Assembly: GCF_030757795.1 (NCBI RefSeq)
Contig: NZ_JAUQWH010000039.1
Span: forward strand, 1 to 62,409
Direction: 5' to 3'
Length of the DNA stretch: 62,409 nucleotides
Origin: Actinoplanes oryzae
Lineage (GTDB): Bacteria > Actinomycetota > Actinomycetes > Mycobacteriales > Micromonosporaceae
The position numbers were made by a program, and so were the translations under genes. The notes under the pieces are model-generated. The model saw nothing but the letters and a program-made list of their open reading frames with translations, was not told the DNA's origin and ran no database searches. The stretch's first letter is position 1. The number at the start of each line of letters is the position of its first letter. Shown here piece by piece: positions 32,616 to 41,233 of the stretch.

Positions 32616-35417
32616 ATGGCCAGCGAAGGGGATGACGCGCCACTTGTCGGACGTTCCGGCATCCTGGCGTCCCTGCGCGCCGGTCTGGCGGCGGCCGGGC
32701 CCGGGGGGACCGCGGCGGTGTTCGTGACCGGCGAGAGCGGCGTCGGCAAGACCCGGCTGCTCACCGAGGTGGCGGGCACGCTCGGTGACGACACCGCGGT
32801 ACTGTGGGGCGCCTGCCTCGACATCGGCGACGCCTCCCCCCTGCACCCCGTCCTGCAGGCGCTGCGCCACGCCGGCGCCTGGTCCGGGCCGGCCACCCCC
32901 GACCCCGACGGCGCGGGCGCGCTGCTGGAGCGGGTCTCGCACGAGCTGCGCACGCTCGCCAGCGGCCGGCGCCTGCTGCTCGTGCTCGACGACCTCCAGT
33001 GGGCCGACCGCAGCACCCGTCAGCTGCTGCTCTATCTGCTCGCCGGCCTCGGCGAGATCAACCTCTCGGTGCTCGCCGCCGTGCGGGCCGAGTCGCTGCA
33101 CGGCTCCCACCCGCTGCGGCGCGTGCTGGCCGAGCTGCGGCGGCTGCGGTCCGTCCAGGTGATCGACCTCGCCCCGCTCGACCGCGAGGCCACCGCCGAG
33201 CTGGTCGCCGCCGTCGCCGGGCCCGAGGCCGCGGCCGAGGACGCCGCCCGCATCTTCAAGCGCAGCGGCGGCAACCCGTTCGTCGCCGAGGAGCTGGCGC
33301 GCGACCTGCGCGACGGCCGGGTCGAGCTGTCCGACACGCTGCGCGAGATCTTCCTGTCCCGGGTCGAGGAGCTTCCGCCGCACGCCCACGAGGTCGTGCA
33401 CACCGTGGCCGCCGGCGTCGAGCCGGTGGAGCACGCGCTGCTGGCCCGGGCGCTGCCGCTGAGCGAGCCGGAGCTGCTGGAGGGCGTGCGCGCCGCGGTC
33501 GCGCACCGCTTCGTGACCAGCGCCACCGACGGCTACCGGCTGCGCCACCGGGTGGTCGCCGAGATCCTCGAGCAGGAGGTGCTGCCGGCCGAGCACGCGC
33601 TGCGCCACCGCCGCTGGGCCGAGGCGATCGAGGCCACGCCGGGCGACGACGACCACGCCCGCCTCGCCCACCACTGGCAGCGGGCGGGCGAGCCGGTGCG
33701 GGCGCTGCCCTCGGTCGTGGCCGCCGCGCGCGCCGCCGAGGAGCTCTACGGCTATGCCGAGGCGTTCCGCCAGTGGGCCCTCGCGCTCACCCTGACCTGC
33801 GACGAGGACCAGCGGCGCACCGAGCTGCTCGGCCACGCCGCCGAGGCCGCCCACCGCTGCGGGGAGCACCAGCGCGCGCTGACCACGCTCGAGGAGCTGG
33901 CCGCGCGCGCGGACGGGCCCGGGCGGTGCGAGATCCACCTGCGCCGGGCGCGCTATCTGGCTGCCGCCGGGCGTACGGCCCATGCGGAGGCCGAGTACGA
34001 AGCGGCGCTCGCCGCGCAGGAGTGCACGCCGCGCGAGAAGGCCAGCGCGGCGGCGTACCTGGCGGAGCTGCTGGTGCACCTGGGCCGCTATGCCGACGCC
34101 GCCGACCGGGCCCGCGAGGCGCTCGACCTCGCCGAGGGCACCGAGGGCTCGACCGCCGACCTGGTCCGTGCCAGCGCCGCGCTCGGGTTCAGCCTGGCCC
34201 TGCGCGAGGACACCGACGCCGGGCTGGCCGTCATCCGCCAGGCCGTGGCCATCGCCGAGCGCTCCGGGCACCCGGAGGACATCGGCATCGCCTACCAGCA
34301 CCTCGCCGAGCTGCTCGCCAACCCGCTCAGCAGCGTCGAGGAGGGGGTGGTCGTCGCCCGCCGCGGCGCGGAGAAGCTCGCGGCGCTCGGCCAGGGCCGC
34401 GTCTACGCGACCCGGCTGCTGGCGATCGCCGCCAACGGACTCTTCCGGATAGGCCAGTGGGCCGAGGCCGAGCTGCTGCTCAACGACGCGATGAAGCACC
34501 GGCCCTCGGGCGCGGACGCGGTCGAGATCCTGCTCGCCCGCTGCCGGCTCTACGTGGGCTTCGGCGACGCCGACAAGGCCGACCGCGACCTCGACGCCGT
34601 CGCCACCATCCTCGCCGGGGGCGGCGCCCGGCACGTCTTCCCGATGCTGACCCTGCGCGCCGGCAACGCGATGTGGCGCGGGCAGCACGACGTGGCGCGG
34701 GCCGCCGTGCAGCGGGGGCTGACCGAGACGAAGTCCGACGACCTGGTGCTCCTGGGCATCCTGGCCTGGCACGGCCTGCGCGCCGAGGCGGAGGCCCGGG
34801 CGGGCGGCGAGATCCCGGTCGACCAGCTCGCCGTGCGCCGCCTGCAGTCCGTCGTCCACCGCATGGCCAAGGGCGCGGCCGCCGCCACCGGGCCGGTGCG
34901 GGCCATGATCGACGCCTATCTCGACCTGTGCGCGGCCGAGATCAGCCGGATCGAGGAGCGCAGCGACCCCGACCTGTGGGCCCGTTCCGCCGCCGCGTGG
35001 GACAGGCGCAAGCAGCCCTACCCGCGGGCCTACTCGCGGCTGCGGCAGGCCGAGGCGTCGTTCGCCCGGCGCACCCGGCGGGCCGCGGCGACGGCGGCGC
35101 TCAAGGAGGCGTACGAGACCGCGCAGGCGATGGGCGCCAAGCCGTTCCTGGCCGAGATCGTGCAGGTGGCGGATCGCGCCCGGGTGGCCCTCGTCTCCTC
35201 CGCACCCGCGGCCGGGGTGCAGGGCGAGCTCGCCGCGCTGACCGACCGGGAGCGGGAGGTGCTCGCGGCGGTGGCCGAGGGGCTGACCAACCGCGAGATC
35301 GGGCGGCGGCTCTTCATCAGCGAGCGCACGGTCGGCGTGCACGTCGGGCACATCTTCGACAAGCTCCAGGTACGTACCCGCGTGCAGGCCAGCCGCGTCT
35401 TCCTCGGTGCCGCCTGA
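32616..35417 (+). CDS. LAL-type LuxR-family regulator with AAA/TPR body
   Basis: This 933-residue protein is a large ATP-binding LuxR regulator. Walker A GESGVGKT is at 39-46, Walker B in LLLVLDDLQWAD near 118-129, a helical TPR-like middle follows, and the C-terminal LuxR helix-turn-helix reads LTDREREVLAAVAEGLTN with REIGRRLFISERTVGVHVGH. Such proteins act as NTP-dependent transcription activators. The start ATG has no ribosome site and a -10 hexamer 7 nt upstream. It is divergent from the cyclase operon and could regulate it. Confidence 0.92.
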   Translation: MASEGDDAPLVGRSGILASLRAGLAAAGPGGTAAVFVTGESGVGKTRLLTEVAGTLGDDTAVLWGACLDIGDASPLHPVLQALRHAGAWSGPATPDPDGAGALLERVSHELRTLASGRRLLLVLDDLQWADRSTRQLLLYLLAGLGEINLSVLAAVRAESLHGSHPLRRVLAELRRLRSVQVIDLAPLDREATAELVAAVAGPEAAAEDAARIFKRSGGNPFVAEELARDLRDGRVELSDTLREIFLSRVEELPPHAHEVVHTVAAGVEPVEHALLARALPLSEPELLEGVRAAVAHRFVTSATDGYRLRHRVVAEILEQEVLPAEHALRHRRWAEAIEATPGDDDHARLAHHWQRAGEPVRALPSVVAAARAAEELYGYAEAFRQWALALTLTCDEDQRRTELLGHAAEAAHRCGEHQRALTTLEELAARADGPGRCEIHLRRARYLAAAGRTAHAEAEYEAALAAQECTPREKASAAAYLAELLVHLGRYADAADRAREALDLAEGTEGSTADLVRASAALGFSLALREDTDAGLAVIRQAVAIAERSGHPEDIGIAYQHLAELLANPLSSVEEGVVVARRGAEKLAALGQGRVYATRLLAIAANGLFRIGQWAEAELLLNDAMKHRPSGADAVEILLARCRLYVGFGDADKADRDLDAVATILAGGGARHVFPMLTLRAGNAMWRGQHDVARAAVQRGLTETKSDDLVLLGILAWHGLRAEAEARAGGEIPVDQLAVRRLQSVVHRMAKGAAAATGPVRAMIDAYLDLCAAEISRIEERSDPDLWARSAAAWDRRKQPYPRAYSRLRQAEASFARRTRRAAATAALKEAYETAQAMGAKPFLAEIVQVADRARVALVSSAPAAGVQGELAALTDREREVLAAVAEGLTNREIGRRLFISERTVGVHVGHIFDKLQVRTRVQASRVFLGAA

Positions 35418-35517
35418 CCAGGCATTCGTTATCTTCTCGTGACCTGCCGTCCGAGGATACGTATATCTACCGATCCCGCCGGCGTATCTGTGCGGCAGGC
35501 TGGTTCTCGTTCGGGGG

Positions 35518-35562
35518 AGCACCGCCCGGCGGCCCTGGTTCAGGCAGTCGCCGGGCGGTGCT
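35518..35562 (+). terminator. Hairpin between LAL regulator and DUF5995 gene
   Basis: A perfect 14-bp stem (35518-35531 with 35549-35562) encloses a 17-nt loop. It probably ends the LAL transcript, 100 bp after its stop. Confidence 0.65.
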
Positions 35563-35597
35563 AGGGGCCCGGTTCGACCTGACCCGTGGGGGGATCG

Positions 35598-36362
35598 ATG
35601 ATGCTCACCGAGGCGTCCGTCTGGGGGCCCGTGCAGCGGGAGATGGCCGGCGTCCTCGCCGGGCATCCCGGCGACGTCCCCGGGGTGGTCGATCAGCTCA
35701 CCCGCCTGCAGGAGGTCGTGGGCCAGGTGCCGAACCCGCTCGCCGACTTCAACCGGCTCTACCTGGCGATCAGCGAGAACGTGCTGGAGCGCCTCTTCGC
35801 CGGCAGCTTCGCCGACCCCGGCTTCGTCGCCCGCCTCGACGTCGAGTTCGCCGGCCGCTACTTCGACGCGCTGCGCCAGTGGTCCGACGCCGGCACCGGC
35901 TGCCCGCGCTCGTGGACGCTGCTCCTCAGCCGCATCCCCTGCCCCGAGACGGGCGCGACGGCCTCAGCAGCCGCCGGCCTCAACGCGCACCTGCACTACG
36001 ACCTGCCGTTCGCCCTGGTCACCACCCTCGACTTCGAGGGCTGCGAGCCGGTCGACGGCAGCGACCAGCACCGCGACTACCTGCAGATCAACGAGATCTT
36101 CGCCGAGCGCATCCCGGGCCTGCGCCGCGGCTACCTCGACCGCTGGCAGCTGCTCATCGACATGATGAACGGCGACCTCGACGACTGGTGGCAGGGCACC
36201 GCCGTCGAATGGACCCGCAACGTCGCCTGGCGCAACACGCAGAAGCTCTGGTCCATCCGCCACGACCTGCGCGCCGTCGCCGCCGAGCAGGCGCGGCTGG
36301 ACCGGACGGCCGAGTCGCTGGGCAAGCTGCTGCTGTCGCCGATGGGATCGCTGCTGCAGTAG
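35598..36362 (+). CDS. DUF5995 family protein (254 aa)
   Basis: The product has PLADFNRLYLAISENV, a conserved LNAHLHYDLPFALV and LQINEIFAERI, which match DUF5995, a widespread actinobacterial family of unknown function. The conserved His/Asp-rich NAHLHYDL and HRDYLQIN stretches could bind metal. The ATG at 35598 follows a GGGGGG run and was chosen over a second ATG immediately after. No signal peptide. A strong hairpin follows the stop. Confidence 0.82.
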   Translation: MMLTEASVWGPVQREMAGVLAGHPGDVPGVVDQLTRLQEVVGQVPNPLADFNRLYLAISENVLERLFAGSFADPGFVARLDVEFAGRYFDALRQWSDAGTGCPRSWTLLLSRIPCPETGATASAAAGLNAHLHYDLPFALVTTLDFEGCEPVDGSDQHRDYLQINEIFAERIPGLRRGYLDRWQLLIDMMNGDLDDWWQGTAVEWTRNVAWRNTQKLWSIRHDLRAVAAEQARLDRTAESLGKLLLSPMGSLLQ

Positions 36363-36384
36363 GGACTTCACCGAGGGGGCGGGG

Positions 36385-36423
36385 CAGGGCCCGCGGCCGG
36401 TGCGAAACCGGCCGCGGGCCCTG
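36385..36423. terminator. Terminator between DUF5995 gene and lipoprotein gene
   Basis: A perfect 16-bp stem (36385-36400 with 36408-36423) with a 7-nt TGCGAAA loop lies between convergent stops. Confidence 0.85.
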
Positions 36424-36430
36424 AACCAGG

Positions 36431-36892
36431 TCACCCCGTCACGACGACCAGGCGCGCGACCGGCTTGCCGCTCTCCGCACGGCCGGCGACGCCGACCTGG
36501 GCGCCGGCCTTGAGGTCGCCCTTCGTCGTCCGTACCTTGGCCTGCTCGCCCAGCGTCCAGGTCTGGGCGAAGCCGTCGGACGACTCCACCGTCAGCGTCC
36601 GGCCGTCCGTCGCCTGCACCGCGCCGCGCTGGACGACCAGCGTGCGCGGGCCCTGCTTGCCCTGCACGGTGATCTCGCCGTGCAGGGTGTTCTTGCGCAG
36701 GTACTTGCGGTTCGGCTTGGTCCCCGCGCTCGACGGGGACACCGACGGTTCGGCGTCCGTCGTCACGCCGACCGCCTGCAGGGCCGCGGTCTCGTCGGCC
36801 AGTGCCGCCGCGGGGGCGGCCGCCGCGCAGCCTGTGGTGAGAAGTCCGGCGACACCGAGCGTCGCCAGGGCGAGTGCCATACGAGAAGTCAT
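36431..36892 (-). CDS. Putative lipoprotein (153 aa)
   Basis: The signal peptide MTSRMALALATLGVAGLLTT ends at a lipobox LTTGC with the acylated Cys near residue 22. The mature part is a small beta-rich domain (HGEITVQGKQGPRTLVVQRG, RTLTVESSDG, LKAGAQVGVAGRAES) resembling OB-like DUF5666 repeats. It lies 34 bp downstream of the histidine kinase on the same strand and is likely part of that operon, perhaps as an extracellular accessory or a regulated cell-envelope protein. Confidence 0.75.
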   Translation of the reverse strand: MTSRMALALATLGVAGLLTTGCAAAAPAAALADETAALQAVGVTTDAEPSVSPSSAGTKPNRKYLRKNTLHGEITVQGKQGPRTLVVQRGAVQATDGRTLTVESSDGFAQTWTLGEQAKVRTTKGDLKAGAQVGVAGRAESGKPVARLVVVTG

Positions 36893-36926
36893 GCCCCGAC
36901 CCTGTCGCCCGGGTGCTCGGCCGGCG

Positions 36927-38273
36927 TCAGTGCTCTGTTCGGGTCACGTAAGGAAACGTCAGCGTGAACATCGCGCCGCCCTCGGGAGCGTGCCCGGCGG
37001 TGATCGTGCCGCCGATGCGCGAGGTGAGGCGGGCGGCCAGCGCCAGGCCGAGCCCGCTGCCCGTCTTGCGGACGTGCCGGTAGCGCTGCTGCAGGGCGCC
37101 CCGGTCGAAGGCCACCCGCAGGTCCTCGTCCGTGAAGCCCGGTCCCCCGTCGCGGATCTCCACCACGCCGCCGGCGCGCACCTCGAGGACCAGCGGAGCA
37201 CCGGCCGGGACGACGCGCAGGGCGTTCTCGCAGAGCCCGTCGACGATCTGGCGTACGCGATCCGGGTCGGTCGTGACCAGCACCGGCTCCCCGGGCACGC
37301 GCACGGTCAGGGCCGGGCCGGACGGCGTACACCGGGGGGTCCAGGCCTCACCCGCGGCCGCGACCACCTCCCCCAGGTCGACCGTCGTCAGGTGCACGGG
37401 CAGGTCGGCCGCCTCGAGCCGGGACAGCACGAGCAGATCGGCGATGCGCCGCTCCAGCCGGTCGGCCTCCGCGAGCATCGTCGTACCCGCCCGGGGCACG
37501 GCCTCCCCGTCCACCACCCCGTCGGCGAGCGCCTCCGCGTAGCCCTTGAGCGTGGCGAGCGGCGTCCGCAGCTCGTGCGAGACCGACAGCAGGAACTCGC
37601 GTTCGCGGCCCTCGCTGATCTCCAGGGCCGCGCCCAGGCGGTTGAGCGCCGCCGCCAGCTCGGCGGCCTCGACCGGCGGGCGCTCCGCCAGCCGCACCGA
37701 CCGGTCACCCGCCGACAGGCGCGCCGCCACGGCCGCCGCCTGCCGCAACGGCCGGGCCAGGAACTGGGCGAGCAGAGCCCCGGCGCCGATCCCGCCGCCC
37801 AGCCCGGCGAGCAGCGCGATCCACACGCCGCCCAGCACCCGGGCACCGGTCCCGGACACGGCCGGACGGGTCAGCACGACTCCCGCGTCGACCCCCCTCA
37901 GCGGCCGGCCCGAGATGAGCACGGCGGCGCCACCGACCGTCCCGACGGTGTCGACCGGGCTGCCCGCGGCGACCTGCTCGACCACCCGCGGCGGCAGGCC
38001 CGGCCGGTCGGCGGCGCCCCGCCGCATCAGATAGACCTCGATGCCGTCGTCACGCAGCCGGTCGACGATGCGCGCCCGGGCCGGCGCCCGCTCGGTGGCC
38101 AGCAGCTCGACCGCCAGCGTGGACTTCTCGGCGAGATCCTCGGCGGCGGCTTGGCGCGCCGCGCGCACGGCGATCGGCAACGCCACCGCGGCGGTGACCA
38201 GCACGGCGACGACGGCGGTGGCGGCAGTGACCAGCACGGTGCGCCCGGCCAGCGTGCTGAACCACCTACGCAT
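36927..38273 (-). CDS. Sensor histidine kinase
   Basis: This 448-residue membrane kinase has a first helix (TVLVTAATAVVAVLVTAAVA), an extracytoplasmic sensor of about 90 residues, a second helix (VWIALLAGLGGGIGAGALLA), a HAMP linker, the phospho-acceptor His in SVSHELRTPLATLKGY, and the ATP lid motifs CENALRVVP, DGGPGF and KTGSGLGLALAARL. The ATG overlaps the response regulator stop by 8 bp. The signal is unknown. Confidence 0.93.
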   Translation of the reverse strand: MRRWFSTLAGRTVLVTAATAVVAVLVTAAVALPIAVRAARQAAAEDLAEKSTLAVELLATERAPARARIVDRLRDDGIEVYLMRRGAADRPGLPPRVVEQVAAGSPVDTVGTVGGAAVLISGRPLRGVDAGVVLTRPAVSGTGARVLGGVWIALLAGLGGGIGAGALLAQFLARPLRQAAAVAARLSAGDRSVRLAERPPVEAAELAAALNRLGAALEISEGREREFLLSVSHELRTPLATLKGYAEALADGVVDGEAVPRAGTTMLAEADRLERRIADLLVLSRLEAADLPVHLTTVDLGEVVAAAGEAWTPRCTPSGPALTVRVPGEPVLVTTDPDRVRQIVDGLCENALRVVPAGAPLVLEVRAGGVVEIRDGGPGFTDEDLRVAFDRGALQQRYRHVRKTGSGLGLALAARLTSRIGGTITAGHAPEGGAMFTLTFPYVTRTEH

Positions 38274-38955
38274 CGGCGGTATAGCCCACGCCACGGACCG
38301 TCCGGATCACCCCGGCGGCGTCGCCCAGCTTGGCGCGCACCTGCGCCACGTGCACGTCGACCGTACGGGTGCCCTGGTGCGCCGCGTACCCCCAGACGCC
38401 GGACAGCAGCTCCTCGCGGCTGAACACCCGCCCGGGTCGGCCCAGCAGATGGCCCAGCAGGTCGAACTCGGTCGACGTGAGCGCGAGCGGCACCCCGTGC
38501 ACCGTCACGCGGCGGCGGGCCGGATCGAGTGTCACGGGCCCCAGGGTGCGCACCTGCTCGGCGTCCGCCGGGCCGTTCGCCCGCCGGACCAGCGCGCGCA
38601 CCCGGGCGACCAGCTCCCGAGGACTGAACGGCTTCGTCACGTAGTCGTCGCCGCCCAGCTCGAGCCCGAGAATCCGGTCCACCTCGTCGTCGCGCGCCGT
38701 CACGAACACCACCGGCGTCCAGTCGCCGTCCGCCCGCAGGCGCCGGCAGATCTCGGTGCCCTCCAGCCCGGGCAGCGCGATGTCGAGCACGCACGCGACC
38801 GGGCGCAGGCGGCGGGCGGCGGCGAGGCCGGCGGCGCCGTCATGCTCCACGTGGACGCCGAAGCCGTCGCGGCTCAGATAGAGGCGGACGAGGTCGGCGA
38901 TGGGCCGCTCGTCCTCGACGACGAGGACGAGGCCCTTGCCGGATGTTGCTGCCAC
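38266..38955 (-). CDS. OmpR/PhoB-family response regulator
   Basis: This 229-residue protein has a receiver domain with acidic pocket EDE near 14-16, phospho-acceptor Asp58 in VLDIALPG and Lys108 in VTKPF, then a winged helix with LTSTEFDLLGHLLGRPGRVF and RTVDVHVAQVRAKLG. It partners with the overlapping histidine kinase. The GTG at 38953-38955 starts just before the receiver; an upstream ATG giving about 28 extra Pro-rich residues is possible. Confidence 0.92.
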   Translation of the reverse strand: MAATSGKGLVLVVEDERPIADLVRLYLSRDGFGVHVEHDGAAGLAAARRLRPVACVLDIALPGLEGTEICRRLRADGDWTPVVFVTARDDEVDRILGLELGGDDYVTKPFSPRELVARVRALVRRANGPADAEQVRTLGPVTLDPARRRVTVHGVPLALTSTEFDLLGHLLGRPGRVFSREELLSGVWGYAAHQGTRTVDVHVAQVRAKLGDAAGVIRTVRGVGYTADA

Positions 38956-39082
38956 GGGTTCATTCTGCCCTCGGGCGGGTTCGGGCGGTGTTCGAGGAAT
39001 GTACGGGGTTGCGGGCGGGGTGGCCGGTTCCGCCATCGCGCGCCCGCCTTTGGGGTACACCCGCCAACACGCGCCTGTTTTC

Positions 39083-39175
39083 GGGGCGGGTCTGCCTTCG
39101 GGTGGGTCTGCCTTGGGGTGGGTCCGCCTTCGGGTGGGTCCGCCTTCGGGTGGGTCCGCCTTCGGGTGGGCGGGC
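39083..39175. repeat. 16-bp tandem repeat upstream of the two-component and HAD genes
   Basis: About 5.5 copies of GGGTGGGTCCGCCTTC lie in the divergent intergenic region. The last three full copies are identical; the first two differ by one or two bases. Confidence 0.9.
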
Positions 39176-39206
39176 CGGGGTGAAAGTGTCGGAGGGCCGG
39201 TGTTGG

Positions 39207-39689
39207 ATGGTTCCCGTGAACCGACCCTTGCTACTGCTGGATCTCGACGGCGTGCTGAACCCGTTCGGTGCGTCCGCCTGTCCCGAGGGATACGTCGAGC
39301 ACGAGTTCTACCCGGGTCAGGGACCCGAGCGTTACAGCCCCGCCCACGGCGAGTGGATCCGCGAGCTCGCCGCGGTGACCGACCCGCAGTGGGCCACGAG
39401 CTGGGGCGACGACGCGAACGAGCTGCTCGCACCGCTGCTGGGCATCGACCCGCTGCCGGTCGTCCCGTTCCCTCCGCTCCCCTTCCCGCCCGCCGCCAAG
39501 GTGCCCGCGATCGCGGCCGCGGCCGGTGACCGCCCCGCCGCGTGGGTCGACGACAACCACACCGACGCCGGCCGGGAGTGGGCGGCGAGCCGCTCCGCGC
39601 CGACGCTGCTGGTGCCGGTCGACTCGGCGGTCGGATGGACCCGGGCGGACGTCGACGCCGTGCTGAAGTGGGCGAGCGAGCTGACCTGA
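39207..39689 (+). CDS. HAD-like hydrolase-fold protein (160 aa)
   Basis: The product has LLLLDLDGVLNPFG, an HAD-type nucleophile motif (DxDG), and a terminal acidic motif AAWVDDNHTDA fitting HAD motif IV. Middle residues (WATSWGDDANELLAPLLGI) match a compact actinobacterial HAD-like family often annotated as secreted-protein or hypothetical. It likely hydrolyses a phosphate ester. The ATG follows GGAGGG at 10 nt. Its stop reads TGACCC, similar to several neighbours. Confidence 0.75.
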   Translation: MVPVNRPLLLLDLDGVLNPFGASACPEGYVEHEFYPGQGPERYSPAHGEWIRELAAVTDPQWATSWGDDANELLAPLLGIDPLPVVPFPPLPFPPAAKVPAIAAAAGDRPAAWVDDNHTDAGREWAASRSAPTLLVPVDSAVGWTRADVDAVLKWASELT

Positions 39690-40189
39690 CCCTTCCCCGC
39701 TGAACCGCCGCCGAGGGCCCGGTGTGCCGCCGCGGTCGGGCCGCCGCGGGTGGGGCCGCCCGGCCGCCGGTCGGCACCGCCGCGGGTGGGACCGCCCGGC
39801 CGGCCGGCACCGCCGCGGGTGGGGCCGATGTCGACCCGCCCGGCCGTTCGGCACCGCCGCAGGGCTGCTGCCGGTGGCTCGGCCCGGCGCGCTGCTGCCG
39901 GTGACTCGGAGAGGCGGGCTGCTGCCGGTGACTCGTGCCGGCGGGCTCTCGCGGCTAGGGCTTCCCGGAGTCACACGCCGGCACCGGCTTTGAGGCCCCT
40001 GCGCGCCGCCTCCTCTGTGGGTGCGGCGGCGCGCAGGGGTGGCTGGGAGAACGCTCTCAAGCGTGCGGCCAATATTACGCCGATGTTGCCTCCCGTCAAT
40101 GTGCTAACGTGCCGGAATTGTTGCTTCACGGCGCGATGGAAGAACCGGGCCACATTGACACGAGCGGCCGGCGCACCGAGACTCCCTGT
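39690..40189. other. Repeat-rich intergenic region
   Basis: This 500-bp gap contains two tandem arrays (see 39740-39944). The stretch near 40060-40135 is noticeably richer in A+T (CCAATATTACG, TCAATGTGCTAACG, GGAATTGTTGC) and probably holds the promoter of the DUF305 gene. No convincing coding sequence was found in it. Confidence 0.5.
39740..39944. repeat. Two adjacent tandem arrays (about 33-44 bp and 27 bp units)
   Basis: Array A (about 39740-39853) has three copies of CCGCCGCGGGTGGGACCGCC followed by CGGCCGGCCGGCA, with the third carrying an insertion. Array B (39864-39944) has three 27-bp copies beginning GCTGCTGCCGGTGACTCG. The unit lengths keep an open frame, but the frame has no start signal or protein-like composition. 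Confidence 0.85.
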
Positions 40190-40873
40190 GTGATTCGGTA
40201 TTTCCCCCGCCCCCTCGCCCACCACCGCGCCGGTGAGCGCGGCACGCACAGGCCGGTTGTCGATGCGCGCCGGGCCGGGCGCTCGCGGGCAACCGGCGGC
40301 CTGCGGATGCTGGCGGGAGCGGCCGCGGCGGTCGCACTGCTCGGCGTCGGCGGCTGCAGCGGCACGGACGCGCCTCCGCCGGCGAGCGCCGAGGCCAGCT
40401 CCCCGGCGTCCGGGACCGCGGGCGGAGCCGCGGTGTTCGGGGGCACCGACCGGGCGTGGATCGAGATCAACATCGCCATGGACGAGGAGCTGCTGCCGCT
40501 GCTGGCGCTGGTCCCCGAGCGGGGAGGCGCCGGGGTCAAGGAGCTGTCGGCCGAGGTCAGCAGCTTTCACGAGCAAGAGCTGACGGTGCTGCGGGCGCTG
40601 CACGACCAGGCACAGCTGCCGGCGGAGAACCCGCACAAGGGCATGCCGATGCCGGGCATGGTGACGCCCGAGCAGGTGACGGCGGCCGGCAAGGTGCGCG
40701 GGGCAGCCTTCGACGCGCTGGTGACCGAGCAGCTGCGGGCGCACCTGGAGCAGGGCGTCAGCCTGGCCGAGAGCGAGCGGAAGGCCGGGGTCGAGCCCCA
40801 GACCAAGGCGCTGGCTGAAAAGGTGATCGAGAGCCGCCGGACGTATCTCGCCCGGCTCGGCGAACTCGGCTGA
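40190..40873 (+). CDS. DUF305-like lipoprotein with degenerate His sites
   Basis: The protein has a lipobox-like VGGCSG after the hydrophobic stretch LAGAAAAVALLG, then a DUF305-like helical domain. The family usually has Met/His-rich motifs (HH pairs) on the two helices; here these positions read IAMDEELLPLL and VTEQLRAHLEQGV, so the usual His ligands are lost, although GMPMPGMVTPEQV remains. A ferritin-like fold is expected. The start is uncertain: GTG 40190 gives 227 residues with a long leader before the signal peptide, ATG 40308 gives a short one. Flanking DNA is unusually A+T-rich. Confidence 0.65.
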   Translation: MIRYFPRPLAHHRAGERGTHRPVVDARRAGRSRATGGLRMLAGAAAAVALLGVGGCSGTDAPPPASAEASSPASGTAGGAAVFGGTDRAWIEINIAMDEELLPLLALVPERGGAGVKELSAEVSSFHEQELTVLRALHDQAQLPAENPHKGMPMPGMVTPEQVTAAGKVRGAAFDALVTEQLRAHLEQGVSLAESERKAGVEPQTKALAEKVIESRRTYLARLGELG

Positions 40874-41233
40874 ATTTTCTTTCCAATTTTCTGTTATCGG
40901 CGGACGCGAAAAACGTCCATCCGCATGCTCGGCGGGTTCCGCAACGCGATTCCCCCGTTCGGCCGGCACGCTTCCGGAACGCGATTAATTCTTGTTACAA
41001 GGGAGCCGCCGGCTGGAACAACCGCCAGCTACGCGGCGACGAGGACAGCCGGGTGCGTCTCCGGGACGGCCCGGCGACGCGTGGCGCCCCACGCGGGCAG
41101 CTCGATGCTGAGGATCGGGCGCCGCTCGCCGCTCGCCGCTCGCCGGACGCCGAGTGCGGGAAGGACGGGCCGTGGGGCACCGGAGTGCGCGGCAGCACAG
41201 TGCGAGGCGGCTTCCCGGGGGCAAGATGAGGGC
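40874..41233. other. Intergenic region with AT-rich patch and direct repeats
   Basis: The first 45 bp after the DUF305 stop are AT-rich and end in a small hairpin (GGACG 40902-40906 with CGTCC 40914-40918). A 15-bp direct repeat follows: TTCCGCAACGCGATT (40937-40951) and TTCCGGAACGCGATT (40972-40986), 35 bp apart. A heptamer GCTCGCC is repeated three times near 41125-41145. No gene was identified. Confidence 0.55.

Noticed and set aside
31977..35666. Long minus-strand frame opposite the LAL regulator
   Set aside because: No domain similarity; the opposite strand encodes an intact LuxR regulator.
39724..39993. Possible small protein encoded by the 27/33-bp repeats
   Set aside because: No ribosome site or start context, and the amino acid repeats (RGWGRPAGRHR) look like read-through of GC-rich repeats.
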